Virus record (IMG/VR): IMGVR_UViG_3300045431_000814
Location: 1-22,408 of that record
Source of the DNA: a virus
Direction: 5' to 3' (one strand)
DNA: 22,408 nt
Part shown: positions 1 through 9,185 of the stretch, one piece after another
Numbering within the stretch: position 1 is the stretch's first letter
How the letters are laid out: every line of letters begins with the position of its first letter
The notes under the pieces: generated by a model
What the model was told of the DNA's origin: nothing
Database searches by the model: none
The model's input: only the letters and a program-made list of their open reading frames with translations
Made by a program: the position numbers and the translations under genes

Positions 1-201
1 TTACGGTAAAGTAGCATAACCATCATTTGGTATTTTATTTAGCTCTACAGCCGCATAATGAGGCGGTAGAAGCTTTCTGTAATGCTCTAAAACATGTTGA
101 TAGTACCTGTTTTCTACTTGTCCAGCTAACCTTTTTAGTATAGACTCGCATTCTTGTACAGTCAGATGATTGACTTTTTTGTTTTTTTTAATTTCTGTCA
201 C
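1..201 (-). CDS. Conserved-looking small phage protein, function unknown
   Basis: This complete 66-aa protein starts with GTG at 201 and ends with TAA at 1-3. No in-frame ATG is available, so GTG is the only plausible start. No strong Shine-Dalgarno is visible. The N-terminus is lysine-rich (KKNKK) and the middle is probably helical, with the motif ERYYQ-like NRYYQHVLEHYRKLLP around residues 31-46. It lies 26 bases downstream of nrdB on the same strand, so it is probably the third gene of the ribonucleotide reductase transcript, which may continue past the window edge. I recognise no domain. A role in nucleotide metabolism would rest on position alone. Confidence 0.7.
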   Translation of the reverse strand: MTEIKKNKKVNHLTVQECESILKRLAGQVENRYYQHVLEHYRKLLPPHYAAVELNKIPNDGYATLP

Positions 202-227
202 ACCATATAATACACTTTAGTATATTA

Positions 228-1292
228 TTATAGTTTCATATCATCAAAATCATCATTTGATATATCAGTTTTTCTTGCTCCAATTTTATATGTAGAAATT
301 TCTGTTTCTTGTGGTGCGACCTGAACTTTACTACTATCAAGATAGCTGTCTAGCCATCCAGATATAGGATTATCTTTCTGATTAAATATTTTTTTATAAC
401 CCAGACTGCGCAACCTAGCATCACAAAGCCATTTTGCATAACCCCCTAAAACCTCAGCATTTAATCCAAGTAAAGAGCCATCTTTAAACAAGTACTCTGC
501 CCAAGATATTTCATTCTTTGCGGCTTGTTCATAAAATGCATAGATTTTATCTTCGCTTTTCTTAACTATAGAAGTAAATCCTTCTTTATCTTCTTCTCTT
601 AATATCTTGATCAAGTTTTGAGTTGTAGCAAAATGTAAAGCTTCATCTCTTTGAATAAACTTAATAATTTTTGCATTACCTTCCATTTTGCCTCTATATC
701 CAAAATAAAATGAACAAGCAAAACTAGCATAAAATACAAGGCCTTCCATTACATTAACTGAAAGTATGCAGTCGAATATTTTTTGTTTTAAATCTTTTTT
801 ATCATCATCGCCAAGTATTTTATTAAAATTATTTCTTATAAGCTCTGCTCGATTGACAATTTCCTTATCTTCCATAATACTATCAAAGAATTTACTAGCG
901 TCTGGATGCACATTATTTAATAAATAAGAATAAGAATAACTATGAATTCCTTCAAATCTTTGCCACGTATTCATACAAATTTCAAGTTCTGGATTGCTTA
1001 CATAATCCTTAAGAGAATGTATGCTTCTTGAAAGCATACTATCTCCAAGAGTTTGAAACTTAAGATTAGTATCAAATACAAATCTTTCTTGGCCAGCTAA
1101 TTCTTTATAGTCGCTTCTATCTTTATTGAGAGCTATTTCATGAGGCCACCAAAAGAATTCTTCTTGTTTTTTGAATAATTCGAAAAAGACAGGATATTTG
1201 AATTTATCATATCTTTGCAAGTTTAAATCTTCGCCAAAAAATAATGGCTGTTTAGTATGGTCTATATTTTTTAAATTTAAAACACTTTTCAT
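228..1292 (-). CDS. nrdB: Class Ia ribonucleotide reductase, small (beta, R2) subunit
   Basis: This subunit houses the diiron-tyrosyl radical that is passed to NrdA to reduce ribonucleoside diphosphates to deoxyribonucleotides. At 354 aa it is close to E. coli NrdB length. Every cofactor ligand is visible by alignment to E. coli: D84 in QTLGDS, E114 and H117 in FEGIHS, the radical tyrosine Y121, E183 in VMEGLVFY, and E217 and H220 in RDEALH. The WWPHE motif near residue 48 corresponds to the tryptophan on the radical path. The acidic C-terminus ending DDFDDMKL resembles the tail that docks on NrdA. The gene begins 3 bases after the nrdA stop, so the two are co-transcribed and probably translationally coupled. 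The enzyme looks intact and active. Confidence 0.98.
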   Translation of the reverse strand: MKSVLNLKNIDHTKQPLFFGEDLNLQRYDKFKYPVFFELFKKQEEFFWWPHEIALNKDRSDYKELAGQERFVFDTNLKFQTLGDSMLSRSIHSLKDYVSNPELEICMNTWQRFEGIHSYSYSYLLNNVHPDASKFFDSIMEDKEIVNRAELIRNNFNKILGDDDKKDLKQKIFDCILSVNVMEGLVFYASFACSFYFGYRGKMEGNAKIIKFIQRDEALHFATTQNLIKILREEDKEGFTSIVKKSEDKIYAFYEQAAKNEISWAEYLFKDGSLLGLNAEVLGGYAKWLCDARLRSLGYKKIFNQKDNPISGWLDSYLDSSKVQVAPQETEISTYKIGARKTDISNDDFDDMKL

Positions 1293-1295
1293 AGG

Positions 1296-3557
1296 TTATA
1301 ATTTACACGCTCCAGAGGAGCAATCACGATCTTCTTTTTGATCTAATAATTGTTCCTTATCTCCATCATTACTGTTTAAATAATAAAGGCTAATTAATCC
1401 AAGGCTATACGCAAACATAATCTCTTTCATAACTTTCGCATCTGGAAGAACATTGTTTTCATAATGAGAATAATTATAGTATACATTAGTTGATATAGCC
1501 ATGTCAATATATTTTTGTATAATTGCATTTACTTTTAATAATCCAGAATTATCTTTAAAATCATAAGCAAGTTCGTAATTACCTTCATATTTTCCTATTC
1601 CTGGAACTAATACTGGAAGCTTACCCATTTTGCTCATTTTATAAGTAATTAAGCTTCTGATAGGTTCAACTCCATTTGTTGAAGACTGAATAACAGAACT
1701 ACTCTCACAAGGCATGCAAGCAGATAATGTTGAATGCCTTAGTCCATGTTCTTTAATTTCTTTTCTAAGAGATTCCCAATCAAGAGATAATTTTCTCTTG
1801 CAAATTTCATCTACTTTATCTTTATAGGTATCAATTGGTAATATGTCTTTTGCATATTTTGTTCTATCAAATTTTTCACATTTGCCTTTTTCTTTAGATA
1901 ATTGAAGACTAGATTTTAATAGATAGTATTGAAAATGTTCCATCCACTCATCTAATACTGGAAGAGTCTTGTCAGAATTATATTTTAATTCATGTTTAGC
2001 AAAATAAGCTGCAAGATTAGTAACACCTACTCCAAGGCTACGACGTTTTTTAGCAAAATTTTCAGCAGCAATATTAAAATAATCTTGAAGCTCAATGATT
2101 TCGTCAAGAAATCTTACGATAAGATCGCAAGTCTTTTCAAGATCTTGCCAGTTTTTAATTTCTAGCATATTAACTGCCGAAAGGATACACATTCCAATTT
2201 CGCCTTCTTTATCATGATAATCATTTAACGGAATAGTTGGATGAATAACCTCTGTACAAAGATTGCTCATGGTAACTTTATCAGACCAAGCTCCATGTTC
2301 ATTAGCATGATCTACATTTAAAATATAAATTCTTCCTGTTTCTACTCTTTCTTTGATTATTAATGAGAAAAGTTTACGAGCAGGTACTTTCTTTTTGATT
2401 TTTAATTTTTTGTTTTCGCATTCTTTATATATTTTATCAAAGTTTTTTGTGCCCCAAGCTTCATATAATTCTGGAACTTCTGCATTATTAAATAAAGTTA
2501 CATCTTCATCTTTTAGTACTCTATCATAGAAAAGCTTGCTCATTCCAACTGTATAATCTAATTTACGAACTCTATTATCATCTGTGCCAGCATTATTCTT
2601 TAAAACAACAATATCTTCAATTTCATAGTGCCACCATTGAATATTGCAAGTTGCACTGCCTCCTCTTAAACCATTTTGTTGCCATGCTTTAACGCTGCTC
2701 TCATAAATTTTTAAAAATGGAATCAAACCAGTATGCACAACTTCACCATTTTTAATAGGAGATCCAAGCGCTCTTATTTTACTTACATCAATTCCAATTC
2801 CACATCTATTTGCAGTAGCCATACTGACAGCAGTAGCACTAGCCGTAATACTCTCTCTTGTATCATCTACTCCAATAAGACAACAACTAGCATAATTTCT
2901 ACTATTAGTTCTTACTCCTGCCATTACTGGTGTGGGTAGATTGATTTTATGTTTACTAATAGCATCATAGAATTTTCTTACATAATTTAATCTTGTTTCA
3001 ACTGGATAATTTATAAAAGCATAAGCAGCTATTAGTATATAAGCGAACTGAGGAGTTTCATATATTACGCCAGTAGTTCTATTTTTAATTAAATATTTAT
3101 CACATAATTGTTTTATACCAGCGTAAGTGAAATTATAATCTCTATCATGATCTATAAATTCGCCTATTTTATTTAGTTCATCTTCGCTGTATTTGTCAAG
3201 AAGAACTGAATCATAAGTTTTATTTTTTATACCATTTTGTATAAATTCTATTAATCTTGGAGCGTGTTTACCTTTCCAGACTTCTTTTCTTAATTGATAA
3301 TTCAAGAGTCTGCTTGCTACATATTGGTAATTTGGACTAGATATTGATATAAGATTTGCAGCACTTTCTATTAGTAGTTTATGAATTTCTTTCGTGCTAA
3401 TTCCTTCGTGCATATTAATTTTAGCATTAATTTCTATATCAGTTAAACTTACTCCACTATAACCATCTATAGCCCATTTTATGACTCTATTTATTTTTTC
3501 TATATCAAATTTTTCAGATACATTGTTTCTTTTTTTAACTAAAATTTCTTTACTCAT
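1296..3557 (-). CDS. nrdA: Class Ia ribonucleotide reductase, large (alpha, R1) subunit
   Basis: This is the catalytic subunit of aerobic ribonucleotide reductase, 753 aa against 761 in E. coli. An ATP-cone allosteric domain occupies about residues 1-95. The active site is complete: C225 in ASCCLI, the N432-C434-E436 triad in SNLCTE with thiyl-radical C434, and C457 in GMCILSA. Radical-transfer tyrosines are Y725 and Y726 in LYYLN. The C-terminal shuttle cysteines are C746 and C751 in CSSGACKL. It is an unsplit gene with no intron or intein. It heads the minus-strand operon nrdA-nrdB-66-aa gene and diverges from the tail-fibre gene across a 138-base spacer. An ATP cone implies dATP feedback control, as in the bacterial enzyme. 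Confidence 0.98.
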   Translation of the reverse strand: MSKEILVKKRNNVSEKFDIEKINRVIKWAIDGYSGVSLTDIEINAKINMHEGISTKEIHKLLIESAANLISISSPNYQYVASRLLNYQLRKEVWKGKHAPRLIEFIQNGIKNKTYDSVLLDKYSEDELNKIGEFIDHDRDYNFTYAGIKQLCDKYLIKNRTTGVIYETPQFAYILIAAYAFINYPVETRLNYVRKFYDAISKHKINLPTPVMAGVRTNSRNYASCCLIGVDDTRESITASATAVSMATANRCGIGIDVSKIRALGSPIKNGEVVHTGLIPFLKIYESSVKAWQQNGLRGGSATCNIQWWHYEIEDIVVLKNNAGTDDNRVRKLDYTVGMSKLFYDRVLKDEDVTLFNNAEVPELYEAWGTKNFDKIYKECENKKLKIKKKVPARKLFSLIIKERVETGRIYILNVDHANEHGAWSDKVTMSNLCTEVIHPTIPLNDYHDKEGEIGMCILSAVNMLEIKNWQDLEKTCDLIVRFLDEIIELQDYFNIAAENFAKKRRSLGVGVTNLAAYFAKHELKYNSDKTLPVLDEWMEHFQYYLLKSSLQLSKEKGKCEKFDRTKYAKDILPIDTYKDKVDEICKRKLSLDWESLRKEIKEHGLRHSTLSACMPCESSSVIQSSTNGVEPIRSLITYKMSKMGKLPVLVPGIGKYEGNYELAYDFKDNSGLLKVNAIIQKYIDMAISTNVYYNYSHYENNVLPDAKVMKEIMFAYSLGLISLYYLNSNDGDKEQLLDQKEDRDCSSGACKL

Positions 3558-3573
3558 AATTCGGGCTAGACTC

Positions 3574-3582
3574 TATATTACA
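3574..3582 (-). promoter_or_regulatory. Candidate -10-like element TGTAATATA for nrdA
   Basis: On the minus strand TGTAATATA ends 16 bases before the nrdA ATG. It resembles elements found before phoH, the 213-aa gene and the tail fibre. If it is a -10 box, the leader would be about ten bases. In DNA this AT-rich a chance match is possible. Confidence 0.35.
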
Positions 3583-3681
3583 GCGTTCTTTAAGATAAAA
3601 AAAGGAAAAAATGCTCTGTTGTTAACAAAAAATCTGTTTTTACTTTTTTAAGTGTATTTTGTGATTAACCTTATAAAGAAT

Positions 3682-3689
3682 GTGTAATA
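3682..3689 (+). promoter_or_regulatory. Candidate phage promoter element GTGTAATA for tail fibre
   Basis: GTGTAATA lies 6 bases before the tail-fibre ATG and matches GTGTAAATA at 14900-14908 apart from one missing A. No Shine-Dalgarno sequence lies between it and the start codon. A -10 box here would start transcription at or next to the ATG. Confidence 0.35.
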
Positions 3690-3695
3690 ATTGAT

Positions 3696-5771
3696 ATGCC
3701 AAGAACTCTACAGGTAGAAAGCATTAATAGTTCGTCCACAGGTTTAGATTTACAAACTTCAAATACTAGTAAATTATTTATTAGAAATAGTGATGGATTT
3801 GTTGGAATCGGTATTGCTAATCCAACTTCTAAATTTCATGTGTATGGTTCAGGCGCAGATATTAGGCTAACAGATACAGGAGTCACTAATGCTGAATGGA
3901 GAATATTAGCTCAGACAGGAAATACAACAAAATTATTTAGAATTTATGATGCAACTCAAAATCTTGATAGATTAACAATAGACTCTAGTGGAAGAGTAGG
4001 CGTTGGTGGATTGACTTCTATGAAAGGAGCTTTGCACGTTTCAAACACTCTAATTGGATCTGACACTGGACGTCAAGTGGTATTTCCATTGAACTTAACA
4101 ATAGGAAACGGTGGAAGTGATTATGCTTGCATTAGTTATAATGGAGATTTAAGAACTGCTAGTAATAACACAACAGGAGTAAGATATTTAGAGAACGATT
4201 CAGTTTCTCAATTATCTTTTTCTGGTAATGGAGGTTTTATATTTAGAGGCGCTGCACCTGGAACAGCAGGTAATACTGTTACTTTAACAGAAATTTGCAG
4301 AATGACCAGAGGAGCAGGAACAACTGGTTCTGTTAGTATTGGCACTACAGACGAAAGCACAAAATTAAATATTGGAAGTGCTGGATTTGCTATTAGTACA
4401 ACTACTCCTGGAGCATCAGCTTATGGTGGTATTCATTTTTCAGGTATAACTACAGCTGATAATGCAAACGGTATAAGTTGGAATGGAAATACTTATGGCA
4501 CACAAGCTGGAATTTATGTTAGAGGTAGCGGGGCTTATGGGACTCAAATGTTTTTAGCTACAACAGATAATTATACCACAGGCGCACAAACAAGAATGAC
4601 CATTTCACATAGTGGCAAAGTAGGCATTGGAACTGTTGCTCCTGAAGATCAACTTCATGTAGGTGGTACTGGTAGAATTAATCTTATGTTAGGCAGTAGT
4701 GTTGCTACAGATAGTATTGCTGGTATTTATTGGCATACTACTGGTAGTACTAATTATGCAATACATAGAACAAGTGGACCATGGATACCTAACGTATATC
4801 AACAATTAAGAATAAGCTTTGATACAGGTATAATTTTAGATACTAGAAACGAATATGACAGAAGCTTTGTGCAAGTAGATGGAACAGGTTTAAGAGTATC
4901 AACAGGAAATATTGGGATTGGCACTACTACAAAGACTTTAAATTATAAATTAGATATTTATGGTAGTGCTTGGAACAATTGTCAAAGAATATATTCTAGC
5001 GGAACCTCTTCTGGCATAGATTTTTGGGATTCAGCTCACCTCCCCGTTGCCAGAAAAGGAGCAGTGTATTCTGATGGTTCCGGCTTTGGTCTTCTTAATC
5101 ATGCCGGATCGTGGGGATTAAGAATTAATTATGGAACACCAAATGTTGTTATTCCTAATGGATCTTTAACTGTAGCCAGAGATATTCTTATAAATGCTAA
5201 TTATGGATATGGTTTAGTTGGATTATATGATAGTGTAAGATTTCAATCTGTTTTCGCTATGGGTCCAGCATATACAATGACAGCAGATGGGACTAGTCTG
5301 AGTGCTGGAACGGGTAATGGTAATTTCTATGGTATAGCTTGGAGTCATCCAAATGTCGGAGGTCAAGGAGCTAATCTTTCTACTCATGGTCAATTAATTG
5401 TTGTGAATGGAATTACTCAGACAGCTTTGTCTTCCAATATATGGTGTATTGGAAATATAACAGCTTATTCTGATGAGAGAGTAAAAACAAATTGGCGTAA
5501 TTTTGATAATAATTTTGTAGAAAAATTAGCTAAAGTAAAAAGTGGCATCTACGATAGAACAGATATTAATGAAAAAGATAATGGAATTAAAACTCAAGTT
5601 GGAGTATCTGCTCAAAGCTTAAGACAAGTAATGCCTAATGCAGTAACATCTAATAAAGATGGAGAATTGTCTGTTTCTTATGGAAATGCTGCTTTAGCAT
5701 CTTGTGTAGAACTAGCAAAAGAAATTTCGAAATTAAAAGAAGAAATAGCTAAAATAAAAGAAAATAAATAA
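3696..5771 (+). CDS. Tail fibre/spike-type protein with C-terminal S74 intramolecular chaperone
   Basis: This 691-aa protein is probably a trimeric host-adhesion fibre. Beaded GIGT-type repeats of the sort common in phage fibres occur near residues 36-51, 100-117, 211-227, 308-323 and 404-422, each a VGIG-like strand followed by a KLHV-like strand. Residues about 500-590 form a Gly/Ser/Thr-rich tip-like segment. The last 100 residues are a Peptidase_S74 chaperone starting at SDERVK, with predicted cleavage at S592 and K597 as the dyad lysine, and ending in a lysine/glutamate coiled coil. In this family the chaperone folds the trimer and then cuts itself off. The gene leads a three-gene plus-strand cassette inside otherwise minus-strand genes, which is typical of an exchangeable receptor-binding module. 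The fibre's receptor cannot be inferred. Confidence 0.88.
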   Translation: MPRTLQVESINSSSTGLDLQTSNTSKLFIRNSDGFVGIGIANPTSKFHVYGSGADIRLTDTGVTNAEWRILAQTGNTTKLFRIYDATQNLDRLTIDSSGRVGVGGLTSMKGALHVSNTLIGSDTGRQVVFPLNLTIGNGGSDYACISYNGDLRTASNNTTGVRYLENDSVSQLSFSGNGGFIFRGAAPGTAGNTVTLTEICRMTRGAGTTGSVSIGTTDESTKLNIGSAGFAISTTTPGASAYGGIHFSGITTADNANGISWNGNTYGTQAGIYVRGSGAYGTQMFLATTDNYTTGAQTRMTISHSGKVGIGTVAPEDQLHVGGTGRINLMLGSSVATDSIAGIYWHTTGSTNYAIHRTSGPWIPNVYQQLRISFDTGIILDTRNEYDRSFVQVDGTGLRVSTGNIGIGTTTKTLNYKLDIYGSAWNNCQRIYSSGTSSGIDFWDSAHLPVARKGAVYSDGSGFGLLNHAGSWGLRINYGTPNVVIPNGSLTVARDILINANYGYGLVGLYDSVRFQSVFAMGPAYTMTADGTSLSAGTGNGNFYGIAWSHPNVGGQGANLSTHGQLIVVNGITQTALSSNIWCIGNITAYSDERVKTNWRNFDNNFVEKLAKVKSGIYDRTDINEKDNGIKTQVGVSAQSLRQVMPNAVTSNKDGELSVSYGNAALASCVELAKEISKLKEEIAKIKENK

Positions 5772-5774
5772 TTT

Positions 5775-6767
5775 ATGGCTCTTCCATCTTCTGGACCAAT
5801 TAGTTTAAATGATGTTAATGTAGAACTTGGATTAGCAGGTTCTACGAATATTAATATGAATCAAAGCTCTGTACGAGTATTATTCAAAAAGACTGCAGAC
5901 CAATCTATCATTAGTATGAGTGATGGTTATGGTCAAGCTAGGATGCCAAGTTCAATAGAAGTTTTAGTTGTCGCAGGAGGAGGAGGAGCAGGAAGTGGTG
6001 GAGGTGGAGGTGGAGGAGTATTACCTTGGTTTAGTATTACCCCTACTGCCGCTTTAAATTATTCTATTACAGTTGGAGCTGCTGGTCCTAGCGTGGGCAC
6101 AAGTAATACAGGTAATGGAGGAGACAGTCAATTTACTTCTTCATACGTTGCAATTGGTGGTGGTGGTGGAGGATATGGAGGCGCAACATGTAGTTATACT
6201 GGTAGAAATGGAGGGTCTGGTGGCGGATCTCAAAATCCATGTAGAGGAAGCAGCGGTAGTCCTGGATTTGGATATACAAATACAACTGTAGGCCAACCAA
6301 CTTATAATATTGTTCAAGGAAATAGAGGTGGATATGGTAGAGATTATGGTAATTTCCCTTACTTATCTGGCGGAGGAGGTGGTCAGTCAGGAAGAGGAGC
6401 AGATGGAAGCTCTAACGAAACTAGTGGAGGAGCAGGATATACAATAGACGCAGAAACTAGAACTGTGCCTCCATTTAATACTGTTATAGCTGCTTACAAT
6501 ACTGTAACAACAACGGTTGCATCTGGGGGTGGATTAACAGGACATACAAGTAATGGAGGAATTGGCGCAGGAGGAGCTAGTTATGGCACAAATGCCACTA
6601 TGTTTGGCTGTGGAGGATATAATTATGGCGTGGGTAGATCAGGAGTAGTTGTGATTAGATATACAGGAAATAATATAGGTACTGGCGGAAATAATATAAC
6701 GTATGTTTCAAGTAGTGATAAAACTTATCATGTTTTCACTAGTGCAGGTACATTTAGATTTCCATAA
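5775..6767 (+). CDS. Glycine-rich tail/receptor-binding-type protein
   Basis: This 330-aa protein begins 3 bases after the tail-fibre stop. Residues 1-58 form a short domain (LPSSGPISLNDVN to SDGYGQ) that I associate with the N-termini of phage tail proteins, probably a virion attachment segment. From about residue 63 (VLVVAGGGGAG) the protein is dominated by glycine runs, and it ends with the motif VVVIRY followed by YHVFTSAGTFRF, matching the phage glycine-rich domain pattern. Such domains can form polyglycine-helix sandwiches at adhesin tips. Its place beside the S74 fibre suggests both belong to one adhesion device, as fibre tip or alternative adhesin. GGA and GGT codon runs make the DNA internally repetitive, which could favour slippage or recombination. 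Confidence 0.8.
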   Translation: MALPSSGPISLNDVNVELGLAGSTNINMNQSSVRVLFKKTADQSIISMSDGYGQARMPSSIEVLVVAGGGGAGSGGGGGGGVLPWFSITPTAALNYSITVGAAGPSVGTSNTGNGGDSQFTSSYVAIGGGGGGYGGATCSYTGRNGGSGGGSQNPCRGSSGSPGFGYTNTTVGQPTYNIVQGNRGGYGRDYGNFPYLSGGGGGQSGRGADGSSNETSGGAGYTIDAETRTVPPFNTVIAAYNTVTTTVASGGGLTGHTSNGGIGAGGASYGTNATMFGCGGYNYGVGRSGVVVIRYTGNNIGTGGNNITYVSSSDKTYHVFTSAGTFRFP

Positions 6768-6776
6768 GGTAATTTT

Positions 6777-7277
6777 ATGGCGCATTTCGCTTTATTAAAT
6801 GATAAAAATATTGTTATTGATGTTATAGTAGTTGATAACAAAGATATATTAGATTCTAATGGATTAGAGAGCGAAGAAATTGGTATTAAATTTTGTAATT
6901 TATTGAAAACTGGAAAATGGAAACAAACATCCATAAATAAGACATTTAGAAAAAATTTTGCTAATATAAATTCTTCTATTTATGATGAAGTAAGAGATGC
7001 TTTCGTAGACAATCAACCATATCCTTCTTGGACGTTAGATGAAGAAACTTGCACCTGGAGAGCTCCTATTCCAAATAAATATGAAGAATATTTAAAAGAA
7101 TATAAATCACTAGGTGCATCAGCTTTTTGGGATGAAGAAAACAAGAATTGGATATATAGAGGACCTAAAATTTATTCAAAAGAAGATTTATTAAAAATTC
7201 AAATACCAACAGCTGTAGATGGAACTTTACCAAATACTGGATATTTAAATTATACAGGAATTTATCCTGGAGATTAG
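6777..7277 (+). CDS. Conserved phage tail-associated small protein
   Basis: This 166-aa protein starts at ATG 6777 with an AAGG ribosome site about 7 bases upstream and follows the glycine-rich gene by 9 bases. It opens MAHFALLNDKNIV and has a central YPSWTLDEETCTW motif near residue 82, then a second, weaker unit (SAFWDEENKNWIYRGP) near residue 115. I recognise this pattern from proteins encoded next to tail-fibre genes in cyanophages and other marine phages, where the function is unknown. The W/D/E units may be small beta repeats. Its stop overlaps the portal stop on the opposite strand. It could be a minor tail protein or an assembly factor; no enzymatic motif is visible. Confidence 0.75.
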   Translation: MAHFALLNDKNIVIDVIVVDNKDILDSNGLESEEIGIKFCNLLKTGKWKQTSINKTFRKNFANINSSIYDEVRDAFVDNQPYPSWTLDEETCTWRAPIPNKYEEYLKEYKSLGASAFWDEENKNWIYRGPKIYSKEDLLKIQIPTAVDGTLPNTGYLNYTGIYPGD

Positions 7278-9151
7278 ATTTTACTATTTCTCAATATACC
7301 AGCTATATAACTATCTACTTGATGATTTGAAGCAATTTCTATTGTAGATTTAACATTGCCTTCGTTCTTATCTACTGGATTTTCTACATAATTACTTGCA
7401 CTTTCAATCCATTTATCTGAACTCTCATTTATAATAATCATTTTTGTAATATCATCCACAATGCTTTTTTGTTGTTTATTTAGTCTTTTAATACTAAATT
7501 TTTGCTTAATTAAATCTGTTACATGATCTTCTAGTTTAGAAGCTAATGCAAAATTTTCACTTACTTTTTTAGCACTAAACTCTGCTTTAGATTGTTGGCC
7601 TGTACCAATTGGGCTAACATTTTTTGTTGATTGTGGAGAACTACTTCCAGCTGGTCTTCCAGCTTGAGGCTGACTTCCACCAATAAGAGGAGTATAATAT
7701 CCTTGATCGCGTAGTTCTTTATATTTAATTTGGCTTTCAAGCGAAGCTTCTGGATCAGGAAGGCGACCAGTTTCAATAGCTGTCAGACCTTCTTCTGGAG
7801 TTAATACTCCAAGTTCAACAAGTCTATTATAAATTCTAGCATATTGAATATCGTCTTTAAGATCAATATCTTCAAAGTAAGGAGTAGGATAATTCTTAAA
7901 TCCTAGACTTTTACTAATACGAATAATTTCTGGGAAAAGAAATTCATTAATGAAAGCTTCTCTAGCTTGTTTAAGTCTTTCAATAAAGACTTGTACTTTA
8001 ATGCTTTGATTAGCAAATTTTTCATCACCAATAAGAATATTATTTAATCCAATTTGAATATCACGATCAATTACTTCGTATTTTTTTGGGTCAAGTAAGT
8101 CAGCTATAGCAGGAATTACAAATTGTGCTTTAGTAGTATAATCTGCGATTAACACACGGCCAACACTTTCATTTTGAAAAAGTGATTGCATCGCTTCAAG
8201 ATTCTTTTGATTAACTCCACCTTTATCTGGATCGGTGCCCATTGTAACAAGAAGAATAGCTTGCTGAGTAGTTCTTGTGACTGCCATATCCATTTTACGC
8301 ATCTCAGCTTTAGCATTAATATCTTCAAGAACTGGATATCCCATTGGAACTGCAAATGGTTCGTAGTCTTGTTTTTTATAAAAAACTGCAACTAATCTAT
8401 GAGTGTCAAGAGGCATAGTAGCAGTATTAGCTTTCTTTTGAATACTATCTTTTACTTCTTGAGGAAGAGAATCGTAAACTTCTTTATCTTCATCTGTTCT
8501 TGGATGACGAAGTCTTTCAAGTTCATAATCACTTAATACTTTATAGAATCTATTTGTAACAAAACTAATATTACCACCAATTTGGACATCTGCAGGATTA
8601 ATGATAATATAACGCGCAGGGAGTATAACTGAAGCAGCTTTACTAACTCCAAAAGTTTGAGTAATTTTAATTAAATCATCTTCTTTAATGTTAGTATCAA
8701 AGCGATATATAAATACATTTCCAGAGCGATAGTATTCGCGAAAAAATTTATCTTGGAAACTCCATAGATTAATTTTATCAAATAATGCTTCAAAAAAATC
8801 ACGACTCTTTTGGCTACCGCCTTTAAAATATATTTTGCTACTGCTAAACTCTGTCATTAAATCAACTGTGTTTCTAAATATAGCAAAATTATAATAGCAT
8901 TTTTGACATAAAATAACAGCGTCTCTTATGTCCATATTAGAAGCACTATAAATATTGTTAGCTGCTCTATTAAATGGTATTAATCCATTCGATATATTAG
9001 AGTATTTATCTGTTCTCTCTATAGTACCAGCTCTGTTTCTACGAGCTTTATCACTAGCTTTTATTTCTTTAAATCCAGATCCAGCCATAAGAGGCTCTGT
9101 GCTAGTAGTAAAGTTAGTTAGTTTTGGGTTATTTTCGTCTTTTTTAGCCAT
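7274..9151 (-). CDS. Portal (head-tail connector) protein
   Basis: This 625-aa protein is the probable portal, the dodecameric ring at one head vertex through which TerL threads DNA. It lies directly downstream of TerL, the usual order. The region near residues 138-150 (REYYRSGNVFIYR) is typical of portal proteins, followed by a long mixed alpha/beta core and a helical stem-like stretch around residues 390-480. Residues about 491-523 form a Gly/Pro/Ser/Gln-rich linker, and the last 100 residues are helical and charged, beyond what a minimal portal needs. The extension could contact scaffold or head proteins. Start ATG 9151 has no clear Shine-Dalgarno, and a TATAAATA element lies 26 bases upstream. 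The gene converges on the 166-aa gene with overlapping stop codons. Confidence 0.87.
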   Translation of the reverse strand: MAKKDENNPKLTNFTTSTEPLMAGSGFKEIKASDKARRNRAGTIERTDKYSNISNGLIPFNRAANNIYSASNMDIRDAVILCQKCYYNFAIFRNTVDLMTEFSSSKIYFKGGSQKSRDFFEALFDKINLWSFQDKFFREYYRSGNVFIYRFDTNIKEDDLIKITQTFGVSKAASVILPARYIIINPADVQIGGNISFVTNRFYKVLSDYELERLRHPRTDEDKEVYDSLPQEVKDSIQKKANTATMPLDTHRLVAVFYKKQDYEPFAVPMGYPVLEDINAKAEMRKMDMAVTRTTQQAILLVTMGTDPDKGGVNQKNLEAMQSLFQNESVGRVLIADYTTKAQFVIPAIADLLDPKKYEVIDRDIQIGLNNILIGDEKFANQSIKVQVFIERLKQAREAFINEFLFPEIIRISKSLGFKNYPTPYFEDIDLKDDIQYARIYNRLVELGVLTPEEGLTAIETGRLPDPEASLESQIKYKELRDQGYYTPLIGGSQPQAGRPAGSSSPQSTKNVSPIGTGQQSKAEFSAKKVSENFALASKLEDHVTDLIKQKFSIKRLNKQQKSIVDDITKMIIINESSDKWIESASNYVENPVDKNEGNVKSTIEIASNHQVDSYIAGILRNSKI

Positions 9152-9177
9152 TTTTAGTTATTTTTAAAAATTACACC

Positions 9178-9185
9178 TATTTATA
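9178..9185 (-). promoter_or_regulatory. T4-type late promoter element TATAAATA before portal
   Basis: The minus strand reads TATAAATA, identical to the T4 late promoter -10 consensus, overlapping the terL stop codon and 26 bases before the portal ATG. That would give a leader of about 20 bases. It would let the portal be expressed separately from terL. A GTGTAAT sequence follows directly at about 9171-9177. The identity is exact, but function is inferred. Confidence 0.5.

Larger units (their letters stand above)
3558..3695. promoter_or_regulatory. Divergent intergenic region between nrdA and tail fibre
   Basis: This 138-base AT-rich spacer must hold promoters for both flanking operons. It contains a perfect 10-bp palindrome, TTGTTAACAA, at 3619-3628, a run of As and Ts on either side of it, and a TGTAATA-type element facing each way (listed separately). 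No open reading frame or RNA gene was seen. The palindrome could be an operator, but this is an inference from symmetry alone. Confidence 0.5.

Noticed and set aside
1301-1308. GTGTAAAT on the minus strand just before nrdB
   Set aside because: It falls on the nrdA codons for the conserved C-terminal Cys-Lys (TGT AAA), so the match is explained by protein coding.
2733-2939. Plus-strand frame inside nrdA rich in Ser, Thr and Ile
   Set aside because: It is antisense to the NrdA active-site region with no start signal and low-complexity composition.
6073-6291. Second frame inside the glycine-rich gene
   Set aside because: GGN-codon repeats open alternative frames giving low-complexity Val/Leu/Glu-rich sequence; no ribosome site or recognisable protein.
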